Assembly: GCF_019242955.1 (NCBI RefSeq)
Contig: NZ_CP066129.1
Location: 3,100,001-3,164,000, forward strand
Length of the DNA: 64,000 bases
Direction: 5' to 3'
Source: Morganella morganii
GTDB lineage: Bacteria > Pseudomonadota > Gammaproteobacteria > Enterobacterales > Enterobacteriaceae
Part shown: positions 8,636 through 18,279 of the stretch, piece after piece
Position numbering within the stretch: position 1 is the stretch's first letter
Layout of the letters: each line of letters starts with the position of its first letter
The notes under the pieces: generated by a model
The model's input: only the letters and a program-made list of their open reading frames with translations
Database searches by the model: none
What the model was told of the DNA's origin: nothing
Translations under genes and position numbers: made by a program

Positions 8636-9623
8636 TACCGGCTGGCCAATCAAAAATAACAGACATGCCCGGGCGCATTCCTTCTGTCTTATTCACCGGA
8701 TGTAACCGTACTTCAAATGTTCTGACGTCATAACCGCTTGACTGACGGGTTGCTCTCCATGTGGCAAAATTGCCTTTGGGATTAATAAAAAACACCTGAA
8801 ATTTTACAGTTTTATCCTTCAGTGCAGGGATCTTTCCTTCAATCACATCACCTGTTTTTAATGCGTTAAAACGATCTTCCCGTAAATTGACGGTTACCCA
8901 AAGATTATTTAAATCAATCATACTGAATATAGGTGTACCGGCAGAAACAAGCTCTCCCTGATTAGCGAAGCGTTTGGCAATTTCTCCGTCATTTTTTGAA
9001 TGAACACTCAGCTCTCTGACCAGGGAGTCAGCAGACTCAAACGCGGCCCTGGCTGCATTTACATTAGCATCAGCAATGCGAATGTCCTCCGTCCTGTTAC
9101 CGCGTTTGGCTTGCATATATTGCTCATAGGCAGCATTTGTTTTCTGCCCGGCAATTTTATATCTGGCAATGGCATCATCACGTTCCTGGGCAGAGACAGC
9201 TTTACTCTTCTCATAGAGTTTTACTACCCGGTCCGTGGTTATCTTTACGTTTTTTTCATCTGCCTGAGCACTTATCCAGTTAGCTTTTAATGACTCAATA
9301 TATTCTGAACGCTCTCCGTTATAGGCCTTTTCCTGACTGGCAACAGCCGCAGCTAATGCTTCCTTTGCCTGCAGGGCATTCTCGGTGGTTTGTCTGTCAT
9401 ACAAACTGACTAAGGCCTGCCCGTTACGGATGCTGTCTCCTTCCCTGACATGCAGACTATCAACTCTTGCCGTCACTTTACTGGTGATATTAATTTCATC
9501 TGTATCAACAATGCCTTCTAATATCTCATGTTCAGAGGAATGAGATAAAATAAATCCGGCAGATAACACCATTATTATAACGATAAGTATGGTTATCTTT
9601 ATTTTTTTATTCTTTATCGTCAT
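8628..9623 (-). CDS. HlyD-family periplasmic adaptor (membrane fusion protein)
   Basis: 331 residues. One N-terminal membrane anchor (ITILIVIIMVLSAGFIL) is followed by the split biotinyl-lipoyl domain (INITSKVTARVDSLHVREGD), a long alpha-helical hairpin at about residues 75-205 and a beta-barrel segment (GEIAKRFANQGELVSAGTPI, then LWVTVNLREDRFNALKTGD). GGAAG precedes ATG 9623. It is followed by, and overlaps, the fused double permease, so the two likely form one inner-membrane/periplasm assembly. No outer-membrane TolC-like gene and no ATPase are adjacent. Confidence 0.9.
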   Translation of the reverse strand: MTIKNKKIKITILIVIIMVLSAGFILSHSSEHEILEGIVDTDEINITSKVTARVDSLHVREGDSIRNGQALVSLYDRQTTENALQAKEALAAAVASQEKAYNGERSEYIESLKANWISAQADEKNVKITTDRVVKLYEKSKAVSAQERDDAIARYKIAGQKTNAAYEQYMQAKRGNRTEDIRIADANVNAARAAFESADSLVRELSVHSKNDGEIAKRFANQGELVSAGTPIFSMIDLNNLWVTVNLREDRFNALKTGDVIEGKIPALKDKTVKFQVFFINPKGNFATWRATRQSSGYDVRTFEVRLHPVNKTEGMRPGMSVIFDWPAGND

Positions 9624-10459
9624 ACTACTTCCATCCTCAGGCTATTTTCTTTAGCTTTCCATTATCTGAACAACATGTTCTGTTCTTTCATCTTCTTCTT
9701 TCAATGAACAAACAATTATGACTGCAACAACACCTCTTCATTATACGTTTCTTCAGCACATTGAACACCTTAATATTTTTAACACACTCATCAAATACTA
9801 ACCCGGCATATTGATTCCATTCGCAACCATTTGTTAATAAATGCAAAAAACAGAAAATAGGCAGATAATTAATATGAACTGAAGCCGGTAATTTTACCTC
9901 CTGACTATATGATTGCTTCCTGTTCAAATCAGATTATAAGATATGATGGTATTACCTGATAAGAAATCCGGCTCAGACCAATCCGTCACATTTTATATTA
10001 TTTGAATTTTGGGGTTACATTTTATTACATAATAACGTCATCCTGATTCAGCAATAATTGACTGACTTAACTCTCTGTACTTAACTCTCTGTCCTTAACT
10101 TTCTGAGCTCACCTGCATGTATTTACGTCTGCATCACGCCGGTATTAGTCATTACAGAGAGGAAAAATGGCAAATTTCAGCAAACAACCCCCTGACGGAT
10201 AACCTCCCGCAGAAAAGATCCCGGTGACAGAGAAAAAACCGGTGCAATTCGTGCAATCCCCCGGGCGCTGTATCCTGCCGTTTACAATGAATGTGATACA
10301 TACGGCAGCTTTATCCTGCTGATCCGGCTATGCTTTCTTTATCAGCACTAAATATCACCGTTATAAAAATTAAAAGTATTATTTTTTACGGACAGATATT
10401 GGAGTGCTCCTGTTGTGCTTATCTCATTATTTTCCATAAGAAGGGTAATCACGGTATCT
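9624..10459. other. 836-bp AT-rich divergent intergenic region
   Basis: Separates two divergently transcribed HlyD-type genes. No supported coding region. One frame at 10168-10320 starts with a good SD (GAGGAAAA) and ATG but meets a TAA after eleven codons, then stays open to a TGA at 10318-10320; it could be a broken small gene or chance. The left half is very AT-rich and presumably holds the promoter of the leftward operon. Confidence 0.5.
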
Positions 10460-11533
10460 ATGCAAAAATCAAAACGTAAAACGTGGATTTTTTATCTCAT
10501 CCTGATCATTGTCCTTGCCGCCGGCGGCTATCTGTACCGCATGCTGCAAAGCCCCGGGCTCCCTGAGGGATTCGCGCAGAGCAACGGACGGATCGAGGCA
10601 ACGGAAATTGATATCTCAACCAAAACTGCCGGACGCATCAGTACCATCAATGTCAGAGAGGGGGACTTTGTCCGCGCCGGGGATGTGCTGGCACAGATGG
10701 ATACCCGGACACTGGAGGCTCAGCTGAGTGAGGCACAGGCGCAGCACCGCCAGGCGGACAGCAATGTGATCTCCTCACGCTCGGCACTGGCGCAGCGCAA
10801 AAGTGAGAAAGCCGCCGCAGAGGCGATGGTGCGCCAGCGCACCTCAGAACTGACCGCCGCACAGAAGCGTCTGGCCCGCTCTCAGGCACTGGTGAGAACC
10901 AATGCGGTATCTGTTCAGCAGGTGGATGATGACCTGGCGGTTGTCCAGGGCGCCCGTGCAGCGATGGAAGCCGCCAAAGCGCAGGTGGCGGCCGCATCTG
11001 CCGCCATTGATGCCGCGCAGTCCGGTATTATCCAGGCACAGACAAAAGTGGATGCCGCACTCGCGACACAACGGCGGATTGAAGCCGATCTGGATGACAG
11101 TCAGCTGAAAGCGCCGCGCAACGGCCGTGTCCAGTATCGTGTTGCCGAACCGGGGGAAGTGCTCGGTGCCGGTGGCCGTGTGGTGAATATGGTCGATCTC
11201 AGCGACGTCTATATGACCTTTTTCCTGCCGACAGAACAGGCCGGACAGGCCGGTATCGGCAGTGATGTGCATATTATCCTTGATGCCGCTCCCGGTCTGG
11301 TGATCCCGGCAAAAACCTCGTACGTTGCCAGCGTCGCGCAGTTCACCCCGAAAACCGTGGAAACCGATAATGAACGTCAGAAGCTGATGTTCCGCGTTCG
11401 TGCCCGTATCGCACCCGAACTGCTGGAAAAACACCTGGAATATGTGAAAACCGGCCTGCCGGGGCGCGCCTATATCCGGCTTGATCCGAAACAGGAATGG
11501 CCGTCTGACCTGGAGGTGAAATTACCTCAATGA
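10460..11533 (+). CDS. yhiI: HlyD-family membrane fusion protein
   Basis: 357 residues from ATG 10460, close to E. coli YhiI (355); an in-frame GTG at 10415 is the alternative start. N-terminal anchor [18 protein letters not shown], lipoyl half-motif [20 protein letters not shown], an alanine- and glutamine-rich coiled-coil hairpin at about residues 85-205, then the second half-motif and beta-barrel ([20 protein letters not shown]). Its stop overlaps the rbbA start as ATGA. With rbbA and yhhJ it forms the conserved three-gene export operon. In E. coli the RbbA product has also been linked to ribosomes; the transported substrate is not known. Confidence 0.9.
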   Translation: MQKSKRKTWIFYLILIIVLAAGGYLYRMLQSPGLPEGFAQSNGRIEATEIDISTKTAGRISTINVREGDFVRAGDVLAQMDTRTLEAQLSEAQAQHRQADSNVISSRSALAQRKSEKAAAEAMVRQRTSELTAAQKRLARSQALVRTNAVSVQQVDDDLAVVQGARAAMEAAKAQVAAASAAIDAAQSGIIQAQTKVDAALATQRRIEADLDDSQLKAPRNGRVQYRVAEPGEVLGAGGRVVNMVDLSDVYMTFFLPTEQAGQAGIGSDVHIILDAAPGLVIPAKTSYVASVAQFTPKTVETDNERQKLMFRVRARIAPELLEKHLEYVKTGLPGRAYIRLDPKQEWPSDLEVKLPQ

Positions 11534-14289
11534 CATCATCAAAACAGCATTCTGACACCGCAATCGTCACCCTGGAACAGGTTACGCATCATTACGGTGA
11601 TGTGTGCGCCCTTGATGATATCACGCTGAACATCCCCGCCCGTCAGATGGTGGGGCTGATCGGGCCGGACGGTGTCGGGAAATCCACCCTGATTTCCCTG
11701 ATCGCCGGTGCCCGCAAAGTGCAGCAGGGTAATGTGATTGTACTGGACGGCGATATCCGCGAAGAAGAACACCGCCGCGCCGTCTGCCCGCGTATTGCCT
11801 ATATGCCGCAGGGGCTGGGGAAGAACCTCTATCACACCCTGTCGGTATTTGAAAACGTGGATTTTTTCGGACGGCTGTTTGGTCAGTCTGAGGAAGAGCG
11901 CCGCCTGCGGATTGATGATCTCCTTACCAGTACCGGACTTGCTCCGTTCCGTGACCGCCCGGCGGGGAAACTTTCCGGCGGGATGAAACAGAAGCTCGGT
12001 CTGTGCTGCGCACTGATCCACGATCCGGAACTGCTGATCCTCGACGAACCGACCACCGGGGTTGATCCCCTCTCCCGCGCCCAGTTCTGGGAGCTTATCG
12101 ACCGTATCCGTGAACGCCAGCAGAATATGAGTGTGCTGGTGGCGACGGCCTATATGGAAGAGGCGGAGCGGTTTGATCATCTGGTCGCGATGGACGACGG
12201 CAAAGTCTTGGCCACCGGACACGCCCGTGAACTGAAAGCGCAGACACAGACTGATGAACTGGAAGCCGCTTTTATCGCCCTGCTGCCGGAAGAAAAACGC
12301 AAAGACCACAAAGCGGTGGTGATCCCGCCGCGCGAAACGCAGGATAATGAAGAAATCGCCATTGAGGCGCAGGATCTGACCATGCGCTTCGGCAGTTTCA
12401 CCGCCGTTGATCATGTCAGTTTCCGCATCCCGAAAGGGGAAATCTTCGGGTTCCTCGGCTCCAACGGCTGCGGGAAATCCACCACCATGAAAATGCTCAC
12501 CGGGCTGCTGCAGGCCACGGAAGGGAAAGCGTGGCTGTTTGGTCAGGAGGTCGATCCGAAAGATCTGAATACCCGGATGCGGGTCGGTTATATGTCACAG
12601 GCATTCTCCCTCTACAGCGAACTGACCGTCTTACAAAACCTGGTACTGCACGCCAAGCTGTTCCATGTGCCGGAAAACGAAATTGATGAGCGCGTTGATG
12701 AAATGATGACGCGCTTTAAACTGACGGACGTCGCTGATGCCATGCCGGAAGGACTGCCGCTCGGCATACGCCAGCGCTTATCGCTGGCCGTGGCAGTTAT
12801 TCACCGTCCGGAAATGCTGATCCTCGATGAGCCGACATCCGGCGTTGATCCGATCGCCCGCGATATGTTCTGGGATCTGATGGTGGATTTATCACGCAAA
12901 GACGGCGTGACCATTTTTATCTCCACCCACTTTATGAATGAGGCCGCCCGCTGTGACCGTATGTCACTGATGCATGCGGGGAAAGTACTGGTGACGGATA
13001 CCCCGGAAAACCTGGTCGCCACCAGCAAATTTGATACCCTCGAAGCCGTCTTTATTGATTATCTGAAAAAAGCCTCGGGGATTGAGGATGATGCTCCGCC
13101 GCCGGAAGCACCGGAACTGCCTGCCGACAGCAGCGAAGCGGCCGCCACCGCACTGAAACGCCGTTTCAGCCTGCGCCGTCTGTTCAGTTACAGCCTGCGC
13201 GAAGGGCTGGAACTGCGCCGTGACCCGGTGCGGCTGACACTGGCTCTGCTCGGTACCGTGATCCTGATGTTTATTATGGGTTACGGTATCAGTATGGATG
13301 TGGAAAATCTGCGTTTCGCCGTGCTCGACCGCGACCAGACCACCACCAGCCAGAACTATGTACAGGATCTCTCCGGTTCCCGTTACTTTATCGAACAACC
13401 ACCGCTGCAAAATTATGACGATATGGAGCGGCGGATGCGTGCCGGGGAAATCGCGGTTGCTATTGAAATTCCGCCGGATTTTGCCCGTGATATCGCCAAA
13501 GGCCATGATGCGAAACTGGGCGTCTGGGTGGACGGTGCCATGCCGAACCGGGCGGAAACGGTGCGCGGTTATGTGCAGGCGATGCATCTTAACTGGCTGA
13601 CCCGCATGGCCTCAAAACAGCCGGTGGCCAATCCGCTGAGTTCTGCGATTGATATCGAAACCCGTTACCGCTACAACCCGGATGTGAAAAGCCTGCCCGC
13701 CATTGTTCCGGCGGTGATCCCGCTGCTGCTGATGATGATACCGGCGATGCTCAGCGCCCTGAGTGTGGTGCGGGAGAAAGAGCTGGGATCGATTATTAAT
13801 CTCTATGTCACCCCGGTGACCAAAACAGAGTTTTTAATCGGCAAACAGGTGCCTTATATCCTGCTGGGGATGTTTAACTTTTTCCTGCTCTGCGCCCTCT
13901 CGGTCTGGGTATTCGGTGTGCCGTTTAAGGGCAGTTTGCTGACGGTGACACTCGCGGCGTTCTGCTATATCACGATTGCCACCAGTATGGGGCTGCTGAT
14001 TTCCTGCTTTATGAAGAGTCAGATTGCTGCAATTTTCGGCACCGCGATTATCACGCTGATCCCGGCCACGCAATTTTCCGGCATGATTGACCCGGTTTCA
14101 TCACTGGAAGGTATGGGTTACTGGATAGGACATATCTACCCGACCGCCCATTTTCTGACCATCACCCGGGGAACGTTCTCCAAAGGGCTGGGGCTTATCG
14201 ATCTGTATCAGGCCTTTATTCCGCTGCTGATCACGATTCCGGTTGTTCTCGGGTGCAGCATCTTTTTCCTGAAAAAGCAGGAGGGGTAA
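11530..14289 (+). CDS. rbbA: RbbA-type ABC transporter: two ATPase domains fused to an ABC-2 permease
   Basis: 919 residues, as in E. coli RbbA (911). First nucleotide-binding domain: Walker [10 protein letters not shown] near residue 40, signature [11 protein letters not shown], Walker [14 protein letters not shown]. Second: Walker [11 protein letters not shown] near residue 315, a degenerate signature [11 protein letters not shown] in place of LSGGQ, Walker [14 protein letters not shown]. From about residue 545 an ABC-2 permease follows, with one N-terminal helix, a large extracytoplasmic loop ([16 protein letters not shown]) and about five C-terminal helices. It overlaps yhiI by 4 bp and yhhJ follows after 1 bp, so one operon. 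RbbA is described as a ribosome-bound ATPase in E. coli; the domain plan here is that of an exporter. Confidence 0.93.
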   Translation: MTSSKQHSDTAIVTLEQVTHHYGDVCALDDITLNIPARQMVGLIGPDGVGKSTLISLIAGARKVQQGNVIVLDGDIREEEHRRAVCPRIAYMPQGLGKNLYHTLSVFENVDFFGRLFGQSEEERRLRIDDLLTSTGLAPFRDRPAGKLSGGMKQKLGLCCALIHDPELLILDEPTTGVDPLSRAQFWELIDRIRERQQNMSVLVATAYMEEAERFDHLVAMDDGKVLATGHARELKAQTQTDELEAAFIALLPEEKRKDHKAVVIPPRETQDNEEIAIEAQDLTMRFGSFTAVDHVSFRIPKGEIFGFLGSNGCGKSTTMKMLTGLLQATEGKAWLFGQEVDPKDLNTRMRVGYMSQAFSLYSELTVLQNLVLHAKLFHVPENEIDERVDEMMTRFKLTDVADAMPEGLPLGIRQRLSLAVAVIHRPEMLILDEPTSGVDPIARDMFWDLMVDLSRKDGVTIFISTHFMNEAARCDRMSLMHAGKVLVTDTPENLVATSKFDTLEAVFIDYLKKASGIEDDAPPPEAPELPADSSEAAATALKRRFSLRRLFSYSLREGLELRRDPVRLTLALLGTVILMFIMGYGISMDVENLRFAVLDRDQTTTSQNYVQDLSGSRYFIEQPPLQNYDDMERRMRAGEIAVAIEIPPDFARDIAKGHDAKLGVWVDGAMPNRAETVRGYVQAMHLNWLTRMASKQPVANPLSSAIDIETRYRYNPDVKSLPAIVPAVIPLLLMMIPAMLSALSVVREKELGSIINLYVTPVTKTEFLIGKQVPYILLGMFNFFLLCALSVWVFGVPFKGSLLTVTLAAFCYITIATSMGLLISCFMKSQIAAIFGTAIITLIPATQFSGMIDPVSSLEGMGYWIGHIYPTAHFLTITRGTFSKGLGLIDLYQAFIPLLITIPVVLGCSIFFLKKQEG

Positions 14290-14290
14290 T

Positions 14291-15415
14291 ATGCGGACAC
14301 TGAAGAATATTATCTATCTCGGGATGAAAGAGCTGCGCAGCCTGATGCGGGATAAAGCGATGCTCGCGCTGATTGTGTTTGCCTTCACGGTATCCATCTA
14401 TTCTTCTGCGACAGTAACGTCCGGCTCACTGCATCTGGCGCCGATTGCGATTGCGGATCAGGATCGCTCACAGCTCAGCGAACGTATTATCAACAGCTTT
14501 TATGAACCCTATTTTCTGCCTCCGGCCGATATTGATATCAGTCAGATGGACGGACTGATGGACAGCGGTACCTACACTTTTACCATGGATATTCCGCCGA
14601 ACTTTCAGCGTGATGTGCTGGCCGGACGCCGCCCTGCCATCCAGCTGAACGTTGATGCCACCCGTATGAGCCAGGCGTTTCTCGGCAACAGTTATATTCA
14701 GAATATTGTTACCGGGGAGGTGAATACTTTTCTGGCTAAAAACCGGCAAAACAGTGTGCTGCCGGTAGATCTGGATATCCGCGCCCGTTTTAACCCGAAC
14801 CTGAATCAGATGTGGTTCGGGTCGGTAATGGCAATTATCAATAACATCACAATGTTATCGATTGTGCTGACGGGTGCTGCCCTGATCCGCGAGCGGGAAC
14901 ACGGCACTATCGAGCATCTGCTGGTGATGCCGGTGACACCGTTTGAGATCATGATGTCCAAAGTCTGGTCGATGGGACTGGTGGTGTTGCTTGCTTCGCT
15001 CGGCTCACTGCTGCTGATTGTCCGCTTTCTGTTACAGGTGCCGATAGAGGGTTCAATTGCACTGTTTATGTGCGGAGTGGCGCTGAGTCTGTTTGCCACC
15101 ACCTCTATTGGTATCTTTATGGGAACACTTGCCCGCTCGATGCCGCAGTTCGGGCTGCTGATGATTATGGTGCTGCTGCCGCTGAATATGTTGTCCGGCG
15201 GGATGACCTCGCGGGAAAGTATGCCGCAGTTTGTACAGGATGTGATGCAGACGATGCCGACGACACACTTTGTCAGCCTGGCACAGGCCATTCTCTACCG
15301 GGGGGCGGATTTCCTGATCGTCTGGCCGCAGTTTATGTATCTGATCATTATCGGCGGGGCATTTTTCGGCGCCGCGCTGCTGCGTTTCCGCAAAACGATC
15401 AGTGCCATGGCATAA
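14291..15415 (+). CDS. yhhJ: ABC-2 type inner-membrane permease
   Basis: 374 residues, matching YhhJ. N-terminal helix (AMLALIVFAFTVSIYSSATV), a periplasmic loop starting IAIADQDRSQLSERIINSFY, then about five helices containing the family motif REREHGTIEHLLVMPVTPFE, ending with a helix near the C-terminus. Pairs with the permease domain of RbbA to complete a two-permease, two-ATPase complex, with YhiI as adaptor. An inverted repeat at 15430-15450 after the stop has no T-run. Confidence 0.92.
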   Translation: MRTLKNIIYLGMKELRSLMRDKAMLALIVFAFTVSIYSSATVTSGSLHLAPIAIADQDRSQLSERIINSFYEPYFLPPADIDISQMDGLMDSGTYTFTMDIPPNFQRDVLAGRRPAIQLNVDATRMSQAFLGNSYIQNIVTGEVNTFLAKNRQNSVLPVDLDIRARFNPNLNQMWFGSVMAIINNITMLSIVLTGAALIREREHGTIEHLLVMPVTPFEIMMSKVWSMGLVVLLASLGSLLLIVRFLLQVPIEGSIALFMCGVALSLFATTSIGIFMGTLARSMPQFGLLMIMVLLPLNMLSGGMTSRESMPQFVQDVMQTMPTTHFVSLAQAILYRGADFLIVWPQFMYLIIIGGAFFGAALLRFRKTISAMA

Positions 15416-15508
15416 CCCGGCCAATTCCGATGCCGCCGGCGGCGGGGCATTATAGGCTGTCAGTTCAGTGAAGATTCAGTAAATAACGGATAATGCAGGG
15501 ATACGGAT

Positions 15509-15820
15509 ATGAGAAAAGTTCTGCTGATGAGTGATACGGGAATTTCCCCGCAGATGCTGGCGCAAAAAATGCGTGATGAAGCACTGGCACGGGGTATTGA
15601 TGTCAGCATTGAGTGCCGGTCTGTTTTTGATTACCGCGAATGTGCCGCGGAGTATGATGCCGCTCTGCTCGCCCCGCAGTCCCGCCACCACCTACGCGAG
15701 TGCCAGCAAAGCGCGGCTGCCGCAGGAAAACCGCTGGTCTGCATCGATCCGGATATGTTTTGGGATCTGCAAAGTGCTGCGGTATTGGATTTGGCGTTGT
15801 CGTTATTGAATAATCCGTGA
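15509..15820 (+). CDS. orphan PTS EIIB-like protein (lactose/cellobiose type) lacking the active-site cysteine
   Basis: 103 residues, the size of ChbB/LacB-type EIIB proteins. The fold pattern is retained: beta strand KVLLMS, P-loop-like turn DTGISPQMLAQKM, then YDAALLAPQSRHHLRE (ChbB has DVVLLGPQIAYMLPE) and a closing strand-helix with VCIDPDMFW. The phosphate-accepting Cys of the CSAGMST loop is replaced: the aligned residues are Ser8-Asp9-Thr10-Gly11. No EIIA or EIIC gene is adjacent. It may bind a partner or act as a regulator rather than pass on phosphate. The family assignment is from pattern recognition. Confidence 0.65.
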   Translation: MRKVLLMSDTGISPQMLAQKMRDEALARGIDVSIECRSVFDYRECAAEYDAALLAPQSRHHLRECQQSAAAAGKPLVCIDPDMFWDLQSAAVLDLALSLLNNP

Positions 15821-15880
15821 AGCTGTAAGCAACTAAACCATCTTCTTTCTGACCCGGACGACGGGATAACCGGCAAAACC

Positions 15881-15950
15881 GGAAAGACGCTGACACGTCC
15901 CTGTTCGCCCGAATCGCGCCATCCCTGGCGCTTCACGCTTTCCTTTTTTT
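15881..15950. repeat. dispersed hairpin repeat type 2, copy 1
   Basis: Ends GGAAAG and CTTTCC are inverted and followed by seven T. The interior contains CCCTGTTCGCCCGA and the perfect hairpin GCGCCA-TCCC-TGGCGC. A second copy at 16104-16191 shares the interior almost base for base. Could also act as a terminator. Confidence 0.75.
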
Positions 15951-16019
15951 GTCGGTTAATCCCTGATGTACTTCAGCTATGCGAAAAAACAAAAAACAAA
16001 AAAATTCATAAAAAAAATC

Positions 16020-16273
16020 AATCTGCTAAATCATCCGCTCTGTGGCAAGGCGGCAAGGGAAGAATTCCGGGAAACCTATTTTGCCACAGTGCTTCGACTG
16101 ATACCGTACAGAACGAAAAGGCGCTGTCACATCCCTGTTCGCTCGGGTCGCGCCATCCCTGGCGCTCTACGCTTTTCGCTCTTCTGTACGGCATCTGCCG
16201 TGTACATAAAGTCTGGCGTAAATAAAAACAGATTTTCTGAGCGCAGCCAACGCCGCCACAGGCGGAAGGATGA
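16020..16273. repeat. dispersed palindromic repeat type 1, copy A, interrupted
   Basis: The left arm (AATCTGCTAAATCATCCGC..., then GGCAAGGCGGCAAGGGAAG) and right arm (GAGCGCAGCCAACGCCGCC, then GGCGGAAGGATGAC) match copies B (16284-16409) and C (23471-23596). The central loop is replaced by about 165 bp that includes a complete type 2 element, so one repeat lies inside another. Confidence 0.8.
16104..16191. repeat. dispersed hairpin repeat type 2, copy 2, nested in repeat type 1
   Basis: Bounded by the inverted arms CCGTACAGAA and TTCTGTACGG, with inner arms CGAAAAG and CTTTTCG. It shares CCCTGTTCGCTCGGGTCGCG and the GCGCCA-TCCC-TGGCGC hairpin with the copy at 15881-15950. Confidence 0.8.
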
Positions 16274-16283
16274 CACAACAAAG

Positions 16284-16409
16284 AATCCGCTAAATCATCC
16301 GGTTTGTGGGAAGGCGGCAAGGGAAGAATTCCGGGGAGCATACATCAGTATGTGACCCGGAATTCTGAGCGCGGCCAACACAGCCACAGACCGGAGGATG
16401 ACGCGGATT
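16284..16409. repeat. dispersed palindromic repeat type 1, copy B (126 bp)
   Basis: Complete copy with terminal inverted arms AATCCGC and GCGGATT and a central palindrome GAATTCCGGG...CCCGGAATTC around CATAC-ATCA-GTATG. Exactly the same length as copy C at 23471-23596. The right end reaches the first base of the LacI-family stop codon. No open frame inside. Confidence 0.85.
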
Positions 16410-17410
16410 CAGGATTTGAGGAGACCGCGCACTACCACCTTGCTCGCCGGGGCGCTGCGATCAGTCGCCCGCCGCACTGCCATATTGATCGCCTGCCAGG
16501 CAATTTCCTGTAAATCATGGGAAATACACGGAAAATTGAATCCGTAGATATCAGCATGAGAGACTTCATCGATGCTGAACAGCGAGACATCTTTTTGCGG
16601 GATAAGATTGTGACGGATACAGGCTTTGATAATCCCCAGTGAAATCTGGTTATTACAGCCGACAAAATAGTCCGGTGCGGAATGGTATTTCAGGTAATGG
16701 TCGGTGACTTTAAACGCTTCATCCATCAGGAAGTCCGCATGCAGCACATTAACGCTGCTGACCTGGCCGTGCAGACCGGCCACCATACCGGTAACGCGAT
16801 CCTGAGCCACATTGGAATCTTCCGGGCCGGAGACAATCACCACGTTATCTGCTTTTTGTGAGAGCAGATAGCGCCCTGTCTGCAATCCGCAGTCGAGGTT
16901 ATCGATATAGACGCCGCTGCATGCTTTGGCATCCAGCTCGCGGTCGACCAGAATGACCGGAATATTGAGCAGTTCCAGTTGTTTCATGTAAGCCGGGCGG
17001 TAAACCCGTTCGGCGGAGACAACGGATAAAATGATGGCATCCACATTGTAACCAATCAGCTTATCAATGATACGCGCTTCATTTTCACGGGATTCATAAG
17101 AATCAAACATCAGCGTGTCATAACCGGCGTTATACGCTTCCAGCGTGATACGTTTTGCCAGCCCGCCGAAAAACGGGTTGCTCATATCCGGGCTGACAAT
17201 ACCGATAGTGCGGGATGACTTGGCGCGCAGACTGCGTGCCGCCGCATTCACCACATAGCCGATTTTATCAGCCGCATCGAGAATACGTCTGAGAGTTTCC
17301 GGGTGAACCTTATCCGGCTGCGAAAATGCGCGGGATGCGGTGATCTTACTGACATTCGCAATAGCAGCCACATTTTCCAGCGTGACTTTCTGTGTCCGGG
17401 GTTCCGCCAA
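16409..17410 (-). CDS. LacI-family transcriptional regulator of the pentose/pentitol locus
   Basis: 333 residues. The N-terminal LacI helix-turn-helix VTLENVAAIANVSKITASRA (about residues 9-28) and hinge helix (NAAARSLRAKSSRTIGIV) are followed by a periplasmic-binding-protein-like sensor domain with NPFFGGLAKRI and a typical QISLGIIKA segment. The start is TTG 17410: there is no ATG nearby, and an excellent SD AAGGAGAG lies four bases upstream. It is downstream of, and collinear with, the lyxose isomerase gene and probably represses both divergent units through the operators at 18083 and 18243. Its 3' end abuts repeat copy B. Confidence 0.9.
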   Translation of the reverse strand: MAEPRTQKVTLENVAAIANVSKITASRAFSQPDKVHPETLRRILDAADKIGYVVNAAARSLRAKSSRTIGIVSPDMSNPFFGGLAKRITLEAYNAGYDTLMFDSYESRENEARIIDKLIGYNVDAIILSVVSAERVYRPAYMKQLELLNIPVILVDRELDAKACSGVYIDNLDCGLQTGRYLLSQKADNVVIVSGPEDSNVAQDRVTGMVAGLHGQVSSVNVLHADFLMDEAFKVTDHYLKYHSAPDYFVGCNNQISLGIIKACIRHNLIPQKDVSLFSIDEVSHADIYGFNFPCISHDLQEIAWQAINMAVRRATDRSAPASKVVVRGLLKS

Positions 17411-17460
17411 TTTTCTCTCCTTAGCAGCAACGTATCATTTTATACCATAATAATATCATC

Positions 17461-17472
17461 TAAATCGATTCA
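17461..17472. promoter_or_regulatory. Cra/LacI-type half-site upstream of the LacI-family gene
   Basis: TAAATCGATTCA is a near-palindrome resembling Cra/LacI-family operators and lies 51-62 bp upstream of the TTG start. Motif only, weak evidence. Confidence 0.3.
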
Positions 17473-17522
17473 GTCACGTGAAAAACACGCTTTTTGTCAC
17501 TTAAATCACTATCAACAACTTT

Positions 17523-18068
17523 TTAACAATCTAGTCTTTTTATCCGCGGGTCGGTAAAAATATCGTACTCATCGGTATTCTCTGTGGAGAACTCCGAGAC
17601 AACCGCGCCCTGCGGCCCCGCTTTAAACCAGTGGCGGGTATCCGGTGCGATGGTGTACTGCTCTCCCGGACGCAGCAGAATAAAGCGATCACAGGTGTAC
17701 CATCCCTCATCACCCTGCGGCGGGCGGCAGATTGGGTTACCCTGCACATCCTGATTCGGTGTCAGCGCAGGATCATCAACAAACAGATAAACCTCGCCCC
17801 AGCGGCAGCGGAACGTTTCCTGCTTGCCCGGCCGGTCTTTATATGGCGGATGGCGGTGCTCCGGGCAGGTCTGGTCAGCAAACAGAACCAGCTCCTTGGC
17901 GCAGTACAGCGGGCTGTTGCAGTAAGTGAGCAGTTGCAGACCCGAGCGCGGATAATCCGGCAGATTAAAGTGAGCAATCTCAATATTCTGCTGTTCCGTT
18001 TCTGTCAGAACGATATGCGCCTGTTCCAGAATCGTCAGTGATTCCGCGATGTACGGCTGTTTATTCAT
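17523..18068 (-). CDS. D-lyxose (D-lyxose/D-mannose family) ketol-isomerase
   Basis: 181-residue cupin enzyme of the family typified by Providencia D-lyxose isomerase and E. coli YdaE-like proteins; interconverts D-lyxose and D-xylulose, with D-mannose/D-fructose as alternative substrates. The metal site is visible in CPEHRHPPYKDRPGKQETFR (two His, one Glu), and the second cupin motif contributes TRHWFKAGPQG. GGAGAGAGG precedes ATG 18068. The gene is divergent from the polyol dehydrogenase and xylulokinase genes. Its product D-xylulose would feed directly into XylB. Confidence 0.85.
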   Translation of the reverse strand: MNKQPYIAESLTILEQAHIVLTETEQQNIEIAHFNLPDYPRSGLQLLTYCNSPLYCAKELVLFADQTCPEHRHPPYKDRPGKQETFRCRWGEVYLFVDDPALTPNQDVQGNPICRPPQGDEGWYTCDRFILLRPGEQYTIAPDTRHWFKAGPQGAVVSEFSTENTDEYDIFTDPRIKRLDC

Positions 18069-18082
18069 CGGCCTCTCTCCTG

Positions 18083-18100
18083 AATGATATCGTTATCATT
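18083..18100. promoter_or_regulatory. LacI-type operator O1
   Basis: AATGATATCGTTATCATT, an 18-bp palindrome with one mismatched pair and a central CG as usual for LacI-family operators. It lies 15-32 bp upstream of the lyxose isomerase ATG. It shares 17 of 18 bases with O2 at 18243-18260. Confidence 0.8.
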
Positions 18101-18242
18101 ATAGCCCTGCCCCGGGTTGCAAAAATGTGACCGGCAAGACCCTTTACTGAATACTTCATGAGTAGTTCGGACTTTATTTAATAAAAGTTTAACCATCATC
18201 ACATAATTATAATAAACATTGCTCTATTATCCGCATCATAGC

Positions 18243-18260
18243 AATGATATCGATATCATT
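18243..18260. promoter_or_regulatory. LacI-type operator O2
   Basis: AATGATATCGATATCATT is a perfect 18-bp palindrome 20-37 bp upstream of the dehydrogenase ATG. O1 and O2 are 160 bp apart and face the two divergent genes, so one repressor could close both promoters, possibly by looping. Confidence 0.85.
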
Positions 18261-18279
18261 TTAATGAAAGGAAATGATC

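Noticed and set aside
9688-9927. Minus-strand 79-codon frame between the two export operons
   Set aside because: It would start with TTG, lacks a clear SD at that start, has an odd Cys/Lys-rich end and resembles no known protein.
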